The notes beneath the pieces are model-generated. The model ran no database searches and was not told the DNA's origin. It worked only from the letters and a program-made list of their open reading frames with translations. Both the position numbers and the translations under genes were made by a program. From Gammaproteobacteria bacterium (GTDB lineage Bacteria; Pseudomonadota; Gammaproteobacteria; JASBUN01), in NCBI GenBank assembly GCA_030147845.1, contig JASBUN010000058.1:248001-312000 (forward strand): a stretch of 64,000 bases of DNA, in the 5' to 3' direction. Position 1 is the stretch's first letter. Every line of letters begins with the position of its first letter. This document shows positions 54,065 through 62,476 of the stretch, piece by piece.

Positions 54065-54747
54065 CTCATGTATGAGCCGCTGTCGACGCAAACAAGCTTG
54101 TGTAAAGTTAGCCGGCGATTCATTGCGCTAACCACGCTCAGCTTTCTCGCAACTGCGAAAACCGCCACCGCGTAACGCATACCGATCCCGTCACTCGCTG
54201 ATCAGCGCTCGGAATATATCCGAGACCACACCGGCCTTTCTTCAACTCACCGTGTTCAGGCTTAGCCGCACCGACGACGCAAATCGACGCCGTACGATAT
54301 AGCCGCGCCCTATCAGATCTATAAGAACAAAGTTTTGGCCTTTCCAGTGATTGTCGATTAACGTGGCGACAGTAAATTCGACCAGTTCAGCGCTGCGTCC
54401 GAACGAGCGTTCCTTGCTCGGCGAGGTGATACATACTCGATACGATGTGAGTCAAAAATGAGATCGGAGCCGCGGGCGCGAGCGCCTCATTCGGCACGCA
54501 TGCAGCCACTCGGCTGTTGTACGCGCGCGGTGATCCACGCACTGGTATGATAGCGGAGGATTCACATGAAATTCAGGTAGCAGCGTTCCCGCGGCAGCGA
54601 GCGATTTATTCGATTAGGCACTCGTCTCTATTTTGATACTCGGCAACGCCTCGCGCGACCGGAATCCGCCGGAACTTGATCGACGCGCCGCGCTTGAAGC
54701 TGCATGATACTCACCATGGCAATAGGACGTAGAAGGAGAATGCTCTC
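54065..54747. other. Gene-free 683-base stretch
   Basis: I see no supportable gene on either strand. A perfect GGAGG followed 6 bases later by ATG opens a four-codon frame (MKFR, stop) around 54562-54580, which may be the remnant of a lost gene. The right end (about 54730) holds the AAGGAG site of the following dioxygenase gene. GC content and frame breaks suggest old non-coding DNA. Confidence 0.4.
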
Positions 54748-55344
54748 ATGACTAACGTTGCTCGATTTCGCGAATTCGTGCAGGCGTTCACCCGCCTGGT
54801 TGAAGACGCCGGCGACGATGAGCCACGCATTTTTCGGGACGGCAAAGAGCTTCTTACCGATCTCATCGCGCACGACGATTGGTTGCCGAACGAGTTTGCA
54901 CAACCGCATCCGGATCGCTACCAACAATTTTTGTTGTACTGCGATCCAAAAGAACGTTTTTCGGTGGTCAGTTTCGTCTGGGGACCTGGACAGGAAACGC
55001 CGGTCCATGACCACACGGTCTGGGGCATAGTCGGCATGATGCGGGGGGCGGAAACCTGCGAGGAATTTTCCGAATCATCCGACGGCAGTGCGCTAATCGC
55101 CACAGGTAAGCACTCGATTAAACCCGGTCAAATCGATTTCGTCTCACCCCGTGTAGGCGACATCCACCGCGTTGGCAATGCACTGAAAGACGGCCCATCG
55201 GTAAGCATTCATATCTACGGCGCGAATATCGGCGCGGTGCGACGCCACACCTACGATGAGTCAAGCGGCGCCGTGAATGCGTTCATCTCCGGCTATTCCA
55301 ACACTACCATACCGAATATTTGGGACCGCTCGGCATCCGCCTAA
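54748..55344 (+). CDS. Cysteine dioxygenase-type thiol dioxygenase
   Basis: 198 residues of the cysteine dioxygenase cupin family. The iron ligands are in VHDHTVWG (His-x-His) and the downstream SVSIHIYGANIGAVRRHTYD block with a third histidine. Bacterial members oxidise cysteine to cysteinesulfinate or 3-mercaptopropionate to its sulfinate; which of the two cannot be decided by eye. AAGGAG precedes the ATG. It stands alone beside the thiocyanate module, and cysteinesulfinate could feed sulfite/taurine-type metabolism. Confidence 0.82.
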   Translation: MTNVARFREFVQAFTRLVEDAGDDEPRIFRDGKELLTDLIAHDDWLPNEFAQPHPDRYQQFLLYCDPKERFSVVSFVWGPGQETPVHDHTVWGIVGMMRGAETCEEFSESSDGSALIATGKHSIKPGQIDFVSPRVGDIHRVGNALKDGPSVSIHIYGANIGAVRRHTYDESSGAVNAFISGYSNTTIPNIWDRSASA

Positions 55345-55919
55345 AGCAATGTCTGCGCTAGCTGATGGCACGATGGCCAATCGGGCAGCGCAGCTAAACT
55401 ATCATCGGTTGGGAAAGCGAGCGCGAGCGCCCGCATACCCGACGGGCCTCCTCCAACCAAAGCGGTGTGCAACCGAACTATCGTTCCTCGGGAGGCAAGG
55501 CCATTTTGCCACGTCGAGCAAGGGCGGCGCGACGTTCACGCGCGATGCGACGAGCGACGCCGATCATGGGTTTCAGTTCTACCGCAGCCGCCAGGGCATC
55601 TTCAACGGTAGGCGCTTTATTGGCCTGCCCCGGAGCCGAAGGGAACTGGGGTTTGTGCGCCGAATCGCGTTCGTCAGCCATATGCATTCCACCCTTCTTC
55701 CGTAGAAAGCGTACGTTGCGGAAACGCTTTACGGCGAAACCGCGCCTTTAAACATTGATGTCACTAACCGTTCATGCCTCATGAGCTCCGAGCTTCCCTG
55801 CCGGTGCCGAGGCACGCAAGCCAGAAAAAATTTCGCCCTCGTCTCAACGGCTCGGCCGGCGGTATGGCCAACGCCCGCGGGCGCTGGAATTGCCCTGGGC
55901 TTACCGCAAATCTCCTTCC
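55345..55919. other. 575-base region with one possible small gene
   Basis: Between the dioxygenase gene and the convergent Nudix/ThiE gene. Apart from a 67-codon minus-strand frame (listed separately), nothing coding stands out. CGCCCGCGGGCG (55872-55883) is a perfect self-complementary stretch 37 bases after the Nudix/ThiE stop, but without loop or U-tail it is a poor terminator. Confidence 0.4.
55478..55681 (-). CDS. Possible small basic protein, unknown
   Basis: A 67-codon frame starting ATG at 55681 with GGGTGG upstream. The sequence is Ala/Arg/Lys-rich (TVEDALAAAVELKPMIG, ARRIARERRAALARRG), helical and basic, possibly nucleic-acid-binding or an antitoxin-like protein, but I recognise nothing. 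It may be non-coding. Confidence 0.35.
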   Translation of the reverse strand: MADERDSAHKPQFPSAPGQANKAPTVEDALAAAVELKPMIGVARRIARERRAALARRGKMALPPEER

Positions 55920-56885
55920 TTATTCAGCGTACCGTTCCGGCTGCCACGCCTCGCTCTGCAGGGCGATGCCATGTGCGCCGTGGCGCATGGCCGGCTCCAG
56001 CAGATCCATACGCATGCCGCCCAGCGCGTACACGGGGATGGCACAGTTGTGCGCCATTGCGGCGAATCGCTCCCAACCTAGCCCGGCGCGGCCCGGGTGA
56101 CTGGCGGTGGGTAATACCTGGGAAACAACAACGAAATTCGCGCGCAGGCGCGCCGCCTGCGACAACTCTTCCGGACGGTGGCACGAAGCGGCCCAAAAGC
56201 CGATCGCCGGCGGGGCGGACAGGCGCATAAGCTGCTCTGCCTGCAAATGCACGCCGTCGGCGCCCGCGCGCAGCGCGGCGGCAACGTCACCGTTGACCAG
56301 CACGCGCGCCTGGTAGCGACGCGCGAGCTCGGTAACACGACGCGCGAACTGCGCCAGTTGCTCACTCGTCATCCACGGTTCACGCACCTGCACCAGTCGC
56401 ACTCCGGCTTCAAGCGCGGCCACCAGCCGTGGAATGAAAGCGGATACGCCGTACTTACGAGCGTGGGTGACGGCATACACCTGCGGCAAATTGAGCGCAT
56501 GCAACACCCGACCATTGGCCGGCAGTAACGGCGAGACCGTTACGGCTGCAGGATCCTCCCAGGAGATGCGTTGACCTTCGCGGCCGTGCGGGGTGCCGCG
56601 CCACGACAGCACGCGAAACACGTGCAGTCGCACAACTTTGTCGTCATAGGCATGGTCAAAGGTCATCCACGGATAGGCAGTCTCGAGCTCAATCCCGACC
56701 TCCTCATGCAATTCTCGCGCAAGCGCGCGCCAGGCATCTTCGGCGATCTCGAATTTACCACCCGGGAATTCCCAGAAACCGCCTGAAACCTTACCCGTCG
56801 GACGCTCGGCAAGCAGGACGCAGCCGTCGGATCGCTGCACCACAGCGACCGCCACGTTGATTAGCGGAAGCGAAGACGCCGTCAT
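55920..56885 (-). CDS. Nudix hydrolase fused to thiamine-phosphate-synthase-like domain
   Basis: 321 residues. The N-terminal domain (about 1-130) has a Nudix box GGKFEIAEDAWRALARELHE followed by EVGIELE, the MutT type that removes 8-oxo-dGTP. The C-terminal domain (about 140-321) resembles ThiE/TenI with VNGDVAAALRAGADGVHLQ and GLGWERFAAM. This fusion is common in gammaproteobacteria, where the ThiE-like part is thought to act on oxidised thiamine or be regulatory. The ATG at 56885 overlaps the preceding gene's stop by four bases, so it is coupled to cbbR. GGGAGG precedes it. Confidence 0.85.
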   Translation of the reverse strand: MTASSLPLINVAVAVVQRSDGCVLLAERPTGKVSGGFWEFPGGKFEIAEDAWRALARELHEEVGIELETAYPWMTFDHAYDDKVVRLHVFRVLSWRGTPHGREGQRISWEDPAAVTVSPLLPANGRVLHALNLPQVYAVTHARKYGVSAFIPRLVAALEAGVRLVQVREPWMTSEQLAQFARRVTELARRYQARVLVNGDVAAALRAGADGVHLQAEQLMRLSAPPAIGFWAASCHRPEELSQAARLRANFVVVSQVLPTASHPGRAGLGWERFAAMAHNCAIPVYALGGMRMDLLEPAMRHGAHGIALQSEAWQPERYAE

Positions 56886-57910
56886 GCGTGCCGCCTCCCG
56901 CCGTGCGTCGGTCCAGGAGACATCTCTGCGCCGCGGCGGCTTAGGCAAGTGCGCGCCTGCGGCCGGGTAAAACACTGGATGTCGCGCGGCAAGCTGCGCA
57001 GCGCACAAGTCTCACGACAATGTCGCGCCCTATCGAGCACGAAACCTTTAAACGCCTCGGCAACAGCGGAGAAGCGTTTCTCACGACGATGAACCAAGTA
57101 CCAAGTATGTTGCAGTATCGGCTTATCGAGATCGAGCACAACCATGCGACCGACCTCCAGTTCCAGCGTCACGCTGTGGATCGGAACGATCGCCAGTCCG
57201 ATGCCGGCCAGTACGCTCTGCTTGATAGCTTCATTGCTGTTGACGATCATGCTGGTACTCGGCACGAAACTGTGCTGACCGAAGAAGTCATCGACGACGT
57301 CGCATGTGTCCGAGCCGGGCTCGCGCATCAGAAAACGCTCTGACTTGAGGCGCGCCAGCGGCAGCTTACGCTCGCCGGCGAGCGGGTGCCCGGCCGGCGC
57401 AATGACGACCAGCGGGTCTTCCAGGAACGGGTGAGCCATCATGCCGTCTTCCTCTGGCGGTGAGCCCATCACCGCAATATCGCATTCGTTGTTTTCAAGT
57501 TGGTCCAGCAGCCCGTCACGGCCGGCGATATGCAGATCGATGACGACATCCGGACGATTCACCGTAAAGGCCGCGAGCAACCGCGGCATGAAGTATTTAG
57601 CGCTAACGCCGATGGCCAGCCGCAGTCGCCCGCCGTGTGCGCCCTTCAGCCGTTCCAGCACGGTTTTCGCCTCGGCCAGCTGGTGATCGATTGCGCGGCC
57701 GTAACGGTACAGTTCATGGCCCGCTTCAGTGAGAAACGTGCGCTTCCCAACCTGCTCGAACAGGGCAACACCGAAATTCTCTTCGAGCTGGCGGACCTGC
57801 ATGGAGACCGACGGCTGCGTCATGCCCAACTCCTGCGCCGCGCGCGTGAAGTGCAGGTGGCGCGCGGCGGTCAGAAACACAGTGAGCTGGCGGAGAGTGG
57901 TATTTTTCAT
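56882..57910 (-). CDS. cbbR: LysR-family regulator CbbR
   Basis: 342 residues, LysR helix-turn-helix (about 10-65: LHFTRAAQELGMTQPSVSMQ) and effector domain with the CbbR-like GRDGLLDQLENNECDIAVMG, PSTSMIVNSNEAIKQSV and IHSVTLELEVGRMVVLDL. CbbR controls RuBisCO and carboxysome genes in response to RuBP, ATP or NADPH. Here it lies downstream of the carboxysome genes on the same strand rather than divergent from cbbL. The C-terminal 40 residues are an unusual Arg/Ser-rich extension. ATG at 57910; no clear ribosome binding site. Confidence 0.83.
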   Translation of the reverse strand: MKNTTLRQLTVFLTAARHLHFTRAAQELGMTQPSVSMQVRQLEENFGVALFEQVGKRTFLTEAGHELYRYGRAIDHQLAEAKTVLERLKGAHGGRLRLAIGVSAKYFMPRLLAAFTVNRPDVVIDLHIAGRDGLLDQLENNECDIAVMGSPPEEDGMMAHPFLEDPLVVIAPAGHPLAGERKLPLARLKSERFLMREPGSDTCDVVDDFFGQHSFVPSTSMIVNSNEAIKQSVLAGIGLAIVPIHSVTLELEVGRMVVLDLDKPILQHTWYLVHRREKRFSAVAEAFKGFVLDRARHCRETCALRSLPRDIQCFTRPQARTCLSRRGAEMSPGPTHGGRRHA

Positions 57911-57951
57911 GTGACTGTCGGCGGCACCGCATAAGCTCGGCGGGCCAATTA

Positions 57952-58167
57952 TCAATCGGGCCAGATTCGCGATGGATGAAGAACGCCGTGACTAACAGAC
58001 GGCTCCGGCGATGAAGTTTGCACAGGCCGTTCAACGGTAACCGGCGCTTTGCGCTTGGGCGGCCGCGACGCCGGCTTCTTCACTTGCGCACGCGCCGTTC
58101 CACTCTGAGGATTTTCACGTCTGCGCCTCAGGCTTTCCGCCATCTTCGACCCCATCTTTTTGCTCAT
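57952..58167 (-). CDS. Probable McdB-like carboxysome positioning protein
   Basis: 71 residues, Lys/Arg/Pro-rich, apparently disordered, beginning MSKKMGSKMAESLRRRREN and ending HPSRIWPD. It directly follows the ParA-type gene with an ATGA overlap. In alpha-carboxysome loci the ParA homologue McdA works with a small disordered McdB, for which a near-terminal conserved tryptophan has been described; the only Trp here is third from the end. Identity rests on position, size and that Trp; sequence identity to known McdB was not tested. Confidence 0.55.
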   Translation of the reverse strand: MSKKMGSKMAESLRRRRENPQSGTARAQVKKPASRPPKRKAPVTVERPVQTSSPEPSVSHGVLHPSRIWPD

Positions 58168-58802
58168 GCCACCAGTATCTCCGCAATGACCGATTCGATT
58201 TCTTGCGCGGCGATTTTGCCGCGCGGGCCGAGATCATACACACTGCGCCCCTCAAGTGCCGCGGTGCGGTAAATCGCCCGCCTCGACAGGCCACTGCGCA
58301 GCGCAGGCACGGTAAACTCACGAAACACTTCCGCCATGCCGCGAGCCATCGCGTTACGCGCCTCGATCTGGTTCAGCACTAGAAAGGCGTGCAGTCCCGG
58401 ATTGTCTGAGCGCGCCGCCTTCACCGTGTCCTCGATGCGCGTGCTGGCCCACAGATCCATCGGCGAGGGCAAAACCGGGATCAGCAGACAGTCGACACAG
58501 GCCAGCGTCTGAGCTACGCGCGGCGACTCGGTCGAGGGCGGGCAGTCGATTACTAGATATTCGTACTCTTCACGCACGGCCTCGACGACATCGCGCACGT
58601 CAGCGATCACCTCGATCACCGGCACGGACGGGTTCGACGGCATCGTCGCGAGTTGCACCCAACTCGAGGCCGATCCCTGCGGATCGGCATCAAGTACCGC
58701 ACACGAGCCGCGGCGCGCCAGCCCGGCGGCGAGATTCATGGCCAGCGTGGTCTTGCCGACGCCGCCCTTCTGGTTGGCGATCGCGAAGACCCGGCGACTC
58801 AT
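58164..58802 (-). CDS. mcdA: ParA-family ATPase, carboxysome distribution protein McdA
   Basis: 212 residues with the deviant Walker A KGGVGKTT (12-19; signature Lys12), LDADPQGSASSWVQ, and Walker B-type YLVIDCPPSTE. ParA/MinD-type ATPases in alpha-carboxysome operons spread carboxysomes over the nucleoid. Its start overlaps the acRAF gene end by four bases and its stop overlaps the mcdB start. Highly consistent with McdA by context. Confidence 0.85.
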   Translation of the reverse strand: MSRRVFAIANQKGGVGKTTLAMNLAAGLARRGSCAVLDADPQGSASSWVQLATMPSNPSVPVIEVIADVRDVVEAVREEYEYLVIDCPPSTESPRVAQTLACVDCLLIPVLPSPMDLWASTRIEDTVKAARSDNPGLHAFLVLNQIEARNAMARGMAEVFREFTVPALRSGLSRRAIYRTAALEGRSVYDLGPRGKIAAQEIESVIAEILVA

Positions 58803-59074
58803 CCGCCGTCCGCCGACACCAACGTGTTGACGCGGCGCGCGAAATCAAAATCCTCCGCCGTTAGCGTCTTGCTGTCATCCGCATGGATAGTGACATTGGC
58901 GTAGGTCTTGCCAAAACTGATATCAGGATAGCGCCCGGTCTCCTTGGACAGAGTCGCCAGCCGATCAAGAAAAGCCCGCGTGTCGGCGTAGCCATTAAAC
59001 ACCAGTCGCCGGTGCAGGTTGGCCGGGCGGTCGTTGTGTGCCCAGCCGTCCACAGTCTCCAGACTCTCCGACAT
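58799..59074 (-). CDS. Carboxysome-associated pterin dehydratase-like RuBisCO assembly factor (acRAF)
   Basis: 91 residues of the pterin-4a-carbinolamine dehydratase fold: LHRRLVFNGYADTRAFLDRL, ETGRYPDISFGKTYANVTIH and FARRVNTLVSA. The dehydratase active-site His-His pair is not conserved in the usual form, as in acRAF proteins, which chaperone form IA RuBisCO instead. GGAGG precedes the ATG at 59074. Member of the cso operon. Confidence 0.82.
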   Translation of the reverse strand: MSESLETVDGWAHNDRPANLHRRLVFNGYADTRAFLDRLATLSKETGRYPDISFGKTYANVTIHADDSKTLTAEDFDFARRVNTLVSADGG

Positions 59075-59113
59075 ACGCGCCTCCGGCAACCGACTGGTGG
59101 TAACGATACCAGC

Positions 59114-59557
59114 CTAATGTTTTATGTCCGCGCCGTGCTCCCGCAAGCGGCGCTCCAATTCCTGGTAGTGCTGCACCTCGTCGCCATGAATGCGCGCGAA
59201 CAGCTCCGCATTCCCGGCGTCCGCCCTGCCCTCACAGAAGCGCAGCGCTTCCGCGTACAGCCGCATGGCGTCGGCTTCCGTCGCCAGACCGAAGCGCAGT
59301 AAGTCCACCAGCGTGCGTCCGACCGGAAGCACGACCGTTTTCACGGACAGCGATCCGGCACCGATTTCATGCAGACGGCGACTAAAGGCCTCGGCATGAC
59401 GCAACTCATCGAGCGCGCCAGCACGCAGCTCGTCCGCGAACGAGCCGAGGCCCAGACATTCTGCCTGTACCGCCTGCAATGTAAACTGCTGGGCGGCGCT
59501 GAACTCGTGACTCACGGCCCGCTGCAGATAAGCGACGATGCGCGGATGCCCGGACAT
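59114..59557 (-). CDS. Ferritin-like (bacterioferritin-related) protein of the carboxysome operon
   Basis: 147 residues, four-helix bundle pattern with metal-type residues: SHEFSAAQQF (helix A), DELRHAEAFSRRL (helix B), ATEADAMRLYAEAL (helix C) and IHGDEVQHYQELERRL (helix D). Such bacterioferritin-like genes are regular neighbours of csoS1 in proteobacterial cso operons; their exact role is unclear, possibly iron or oxygen-related protection. ATG at 59557 chosen over a GTG at 59566. Confidence 0.82.
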   Translation of the reverse strand: MSGHPRIVAYLQRAVSHEFSAAQQFTLQAVQAECLGLGSFADELRAGALDELRHAEAFSRRLHEIGAGSLSVKTVVLPVGRTLVDLLRFGLATEADAMRLYAEALRFCEGRADAGNAELFARIHGDEVQHYQELERRLREHGADIKH

Positions 59558-59593
59558 AGCCGTCACACCCGCGACGCGTCGCCGTTGCCAGCC

Positions 59594-59929
59594 TTACGAC
59601 TTGCTGACGTCGCCATCGCGACCGCTGCCATTGGCCGTCGGTTTGCTCGGCAGGATGCTTTCGACTTCGTCATGCGGACGCGCGATGATGTGCGCAGCCG
59701 CAAGCCCGTCGCCGACGCGCTCGCAGGCATCGGCGCCGGCACGCACTGCCGCGTTCACAGCGCCGGTCTCACCGCGTACGAGCACGGTGACGTAACCGCC
59801 GCCGACGAACTGCCGGCTGATCAGGCGCACTTCCGAGGCCTTGGTCATGGCGTCGGCGGCTTCAATCGCCGGAACCAGACCACGGGTCTCGATCATGCCC
59901 AGTGCAATGCCCATCTTCTCGCTAGCCAT
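59594..59929 (-). CDS. csoS1: Carboxysome shell hexamer protein CsoS1, copy 2
   Basis: 111 residues, single BMC domain: ALGMIETRGLVPAIEAADAM, QFVGGGYVTVLVRGETGAVN and AAHIIARPHDEVESILP. Forms hexagonal facets of the shell. It has a C-terminal extension of about 14 residues (TANGSGRDGDVSKS) absent in the neighbouring copy, which is otherwise nearly identical; the pair is a recent tandem duplication or kept alike by gene conversion. Confidence 0.93.
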   Translation of the reverse strand: MASEKMGIALGMIETRGLVPAIEAADAMTKASEVRLISRQFVGGGYVTVLVRGETGAVNAAVRAGADACERVGDGLAAAHIIARPHDEVESILPSKPTANGSGRDGDVSKS

Positions 59930-59976
59930 CGTCGTAACTCCTCAAATAAAAGTCATTGATTAATTGAATACCGACC

Positions 59977-60279
59977 TTACGCCGTCGGGCTGGTCGGCAG
60001 GATGCTTTCGACTTCGTTATGCGGACGCGCGATGATGTGCGCAGCCGCAAGCCCGTCGCCGACGCGCTCGCAGGCATCCGCACCGGCGCGCACCGCCGCG
60101 TTCACCGCGCCGGTCTCACCGCGCACGAGCACGGTGACGTAACCGCCACCAACGAACTGCCGACCGATAAGGCGCACTTCCGATGCCTTGGTCATGGCGT
60201 CGGCAGCTTCAATCGCCGGAACCAGGCCGCGGGTCTCGATCATGCCCAGTGCAATACCCATCTTCTCGTTTGTTGCCAT
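59977..60279 (-). CDS. csoS1: Carboxysome shell hexamer protein CsoS1, copy 1
   Basis: 100 residues, BMC domain almost identical to the next gene through about residue 95, differing at the N-terminus (MATNEKMG against MASEKMG), one Gly/Ser (LIGRQF against LISRQF), Asn/Asp in HNEVES and the shorter tail. It follows csoS4B after 62 bases. Main shell protein; the very good ribosome-binding region and duplication fit a high demand. Confidence 0.93.
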   Translation of the reverse strand: MATNEKMGIALGMIETRGLVPAIEAADAMTKASEVRLIGRQFVGGGYVTVLVRGETGAVNAAVRAGADACERVGDGLAAAHIIARPHNEVESILPTSPTA

Positions 60280-60341
60280 GTTCAGTCTCCTATCATTTCA
60301 ATAGTTGAAAAGCCATCAAACCGTTTTCCGGCCTGTCTTGT

Positions 60342-60602
60342 TCAAGAGCGCCACTGCTCCTCGCTCCAGTGATCGATGATTCCACCGATCGTCATGTCCG
60401 TCGTAATGTTGGGGTTGCCCGCCGCGATTCGCGCGGCCGAAATCCCGATCGTAATAACAAAGTCCCCCGGCTTGCAGCCAATCGGATCGAGCGCCACCTG
60501 CAGGTTGCCCGCATAATCCTCGACCACGCGCAGCGACTTGGCAGCGAGCCAGAAGTTGCGCTTCGTCGTGACCAGATCGCGAACGACACGCATGATTTCC
60601 AT
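60342..60602 (-). CDS. csoS4B: Carboxysome shell vertex pentamer protein CsoS4B
   Basis: 86 residues of the CcmL/EutN-type pentamer family: MRVVRDLVTTKRNFWLAAKS, DPIGCKPGDFVITIGISAAR and TIGGIIDHW. Caps shell vertices together with CsoS4A. Starts right after the csoS4A stop codon (TAAATG). Confidence 0.92.
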   Translation of the reverse strand: MEIMRVVRDLVTTKRNFWLAAKSLRVVEDYAGNLQVALDPIGCKPGDFVITIGISAARIAAGNPNITTDMTIGGIIDHWSEEQWRS

Positions 60603-60872
60603 TTACTTACCCGCCTCTTTGCCGCCTTCCTCCCAATAGTCGATGATGCCGACAATGGTGAGGTCGCTCGGGTAGTCGTTGCTACCGGCAGCGGTGCGTG
60701 CCGCCGAGCTTCCGACCACGATCACCCAGTCGCCGGGCTTACAGCCCACCGGATCGACCGCGACCTGCTTGACACTACTAGTGGTCTCCTTGACCACCAG
60801 TAGCCGCCGGTTGCCGAGCTGACCAATACGGGCAGTCGCCACGAGCGTGTTTTCAACCTGACAGATTTTCAT
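60603..60872 (-). CDS. csoS4A: Carboxysome shell vertex pentamer protein CsoS4A
   Basis: 89 residues of the same pentamer family: MKICQVENTLVATARIGQLG, DPVGCKPGDWVIVVGSSAAR and VGIIDYW. Its ATG at 60872 overlaps the csoSCA stop by four bases, so translation is coupled. Confidence 0.92.
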   Translation of the reverse strand: MKICQVENTLVATARIGQLGNRRLLVVKETTSSVKQVAVDPVGCKPGDWVIVVGSSAARTAAGSNDYPSDLTIVGIIDYWEEGGKEAGK

Positions 60873-62452
60873 TGTCTTGACTCCGATTTGTTGCAACCGC
60901 AGGCGCAGCGCTGACCGGCCGGCGCCTGCTGCGCGTCGATATCCTCGAGCTTGCTGCCGGCTACTACGCCGTCCTTCACCGTGGCATAGGTGTATAACCA
61001 GCCCTCGCGCAACAGCTCGGGGTAGCGCGCATGGATCGCACGGGTGAGCCGCCGACAGCGCGCCACCGCACGGTCCCGCGAGCCCGGCACCCGTCCGTCG
61101 TAGCGGAAATGGACGAAGGTCGGGATGGGCAAGTCGTGCGCCATGTTCACCTTTCTGAAAATCTTGATACCTACGTCCATGTCGGCTGCACCTTCCTCGA
61201 TCGTTTCCATCTGCGCCTGATAGGCGAGATTACGCATCTGTACGTCGTCAAAACTGTCGCCGACGGTAATGAACCGCTCGGTGTGACCCAGGTCGACGTA
61301 GCGGCCGTCGTGATAGGTGCGTACATAGTCGATCTGCGCCATGTTGTTCTTGAGCAGATAGCCGCAGAACCAGCGCATACCCTCGGTCGCCGCATCGTCC
61401 GGCGACACGCCCGCGCAATCGGCAACGGCAAGGCGAATCGCCTCCTTGGCCTCGTCGCGCGAGAGGCTCGCGGTACGTTCGAACAACACGCGGTTATCGA
61501 TGCAGCGGTTCAGAGTGATCTCGCCGCGCGCATCCGGCACGTGCACTTTGATCGCGTCAGTGTCGGTGTCGACGCCAACCAGCAGCGTCGCCACCGATGC
61601 GCCGCAGCAGTGACTATTCTCGATCGCACGCGCGAAATCGTTCAGGCGTTCGAGCAGCGCCTGCGCGGCCTTGCGTTCGTCGCTGCCATGCGCGGCACAG
61701 CCTTCGTGATCCGGCTGCGAGCTGCTCAGGTGATACACACCGATCTTGAGATAGCGAGTCGGCTCATCCGCCGCGTTGGGTAATCCTTCGCGGTAGCGGC
61801 GCAACTCAGTCTGTTCCCAATTGCGCAGGCTCTCATCGACATCGAACATGCTGCCGGCAAATGACTTGCGATGAACGACTACCGCCGGCGGCACGCGTAA
61901 AATGTAATCGACCACGCCGCTCAAACGGCCATCGGCGCAGGGCGTGATGTCGATCGCGTGGAAGCCCCACTTGCGTATGACCTCATCAGCCGGCTCGCCC
62001 TCCGAGAGGTCGGCGTAGCTGCGGTCGAAATTGCGATCCGCGAGTTGACGAAAGGTCTGAAACACGCTGTAGGCATAAAGTCCCCGCATGTTGAGCGGCC
62101 GAGCCCAGCTTGATTTCAGGCACGAGTCCGGCAACTCGAAACCGAGGCGGCTACGCACGAGCTGCTGGATGCGATCAGCGCCACCGTCTTGATACTGAAG
62201 CCCCGCCGCATCTTTCAACGCCGGCTCGATGGCCGCGAACGCCGCAGTGATCTCGCTCTCGCGCTCGAGCAAGCGGCGATTATGCACTTCATCATAGAGC
62301 GGGTGTGCACCAGCCGGAGCTATGTTGCCGGACACCGCCGGCGTCTGTCCGAACATGGCCAGATACGGATCGGTCACCGCCGGCCTAGCGTCATACGCGC
62401 CGGGGTTATAGATCCCGCCCACATTGGGACGTCTGCTGCCCGTTGACGACAT
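60869..62452 (-). CDS. csoSCA: Carboxysomal epsilon/beta-type carbonic anhydrase
   Basis: 527 residues from the ATG at 62452 (the open frame starts with TTG at 62470). CsoSCA converts bicarbonate to CO2 inside the carboxysome. Seen: an N-terminal disordered part with RRPNVGGIYNPGAYDARP, a helical domain, the catalytic domain with FHAIDITPCADGRLSGV and the zinc-site region NSHCCGASVATLLVGVDT, and a second, degenerate domain with GHTERFITVGDSFDDVQ. The extreme C-terminus is cysteine-rich (RCACGC). Length and order match known CsoSCA. Confidence 0.93.
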   Translation of the reverse strand: MSSTGSRRPNVGGIYNPGAYDARPAVTDPYLAMFGQTPAVSGNIAPAGAHPLYDEVHNRRLLERESEITAAFAAIEPALKDAAGLQYQDGGADRIQQLVRSRLGFELPDSCLKSSWARPLNMRGLYAYSVFQTFRQLADRNFDRSYADLSEGEPADEVIRKWGFHAIDITPCADGRLSGVVDYILRVPPAVVVHRKSFAGSMFDVDESLRNWEQTELRRYREGLPNAADEPTRYLKIGVYHLSSSQPDHEGCAAHGSDERKAAQALLERLNDFARAIENSHCCGASVATLLVGVDTDTDAIKVHVPDARGEITLNRCIDNRVLFERTASLSRDEAKEAIRLAVADCAGVSPDDAATEGMRWFCGYLLKNNMAQIDYVRTYHDGRYVDLGHTERFITVGDSFDDVQMRNLAYQAQMETIEEGAADMDVGIKIFRKVNMAHDLPIPTFVHFRYDGRVPGSRDRAVARCRRLTRAIHARYPELLREGWLYTYATVKDGVVAGSKLEDIDAQQAPAGQRCACGCNKSESRQ

Positions 62453-62476
62453 CACGTGATCGTTCCTCAAGCCGCC

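Noticed and set aside
54628..55014. 128-codon frame antisense to the dioxygenase gene
   Set aside because: It is the shadow of the well-supported plus-strand gene with its AAGGAG start.
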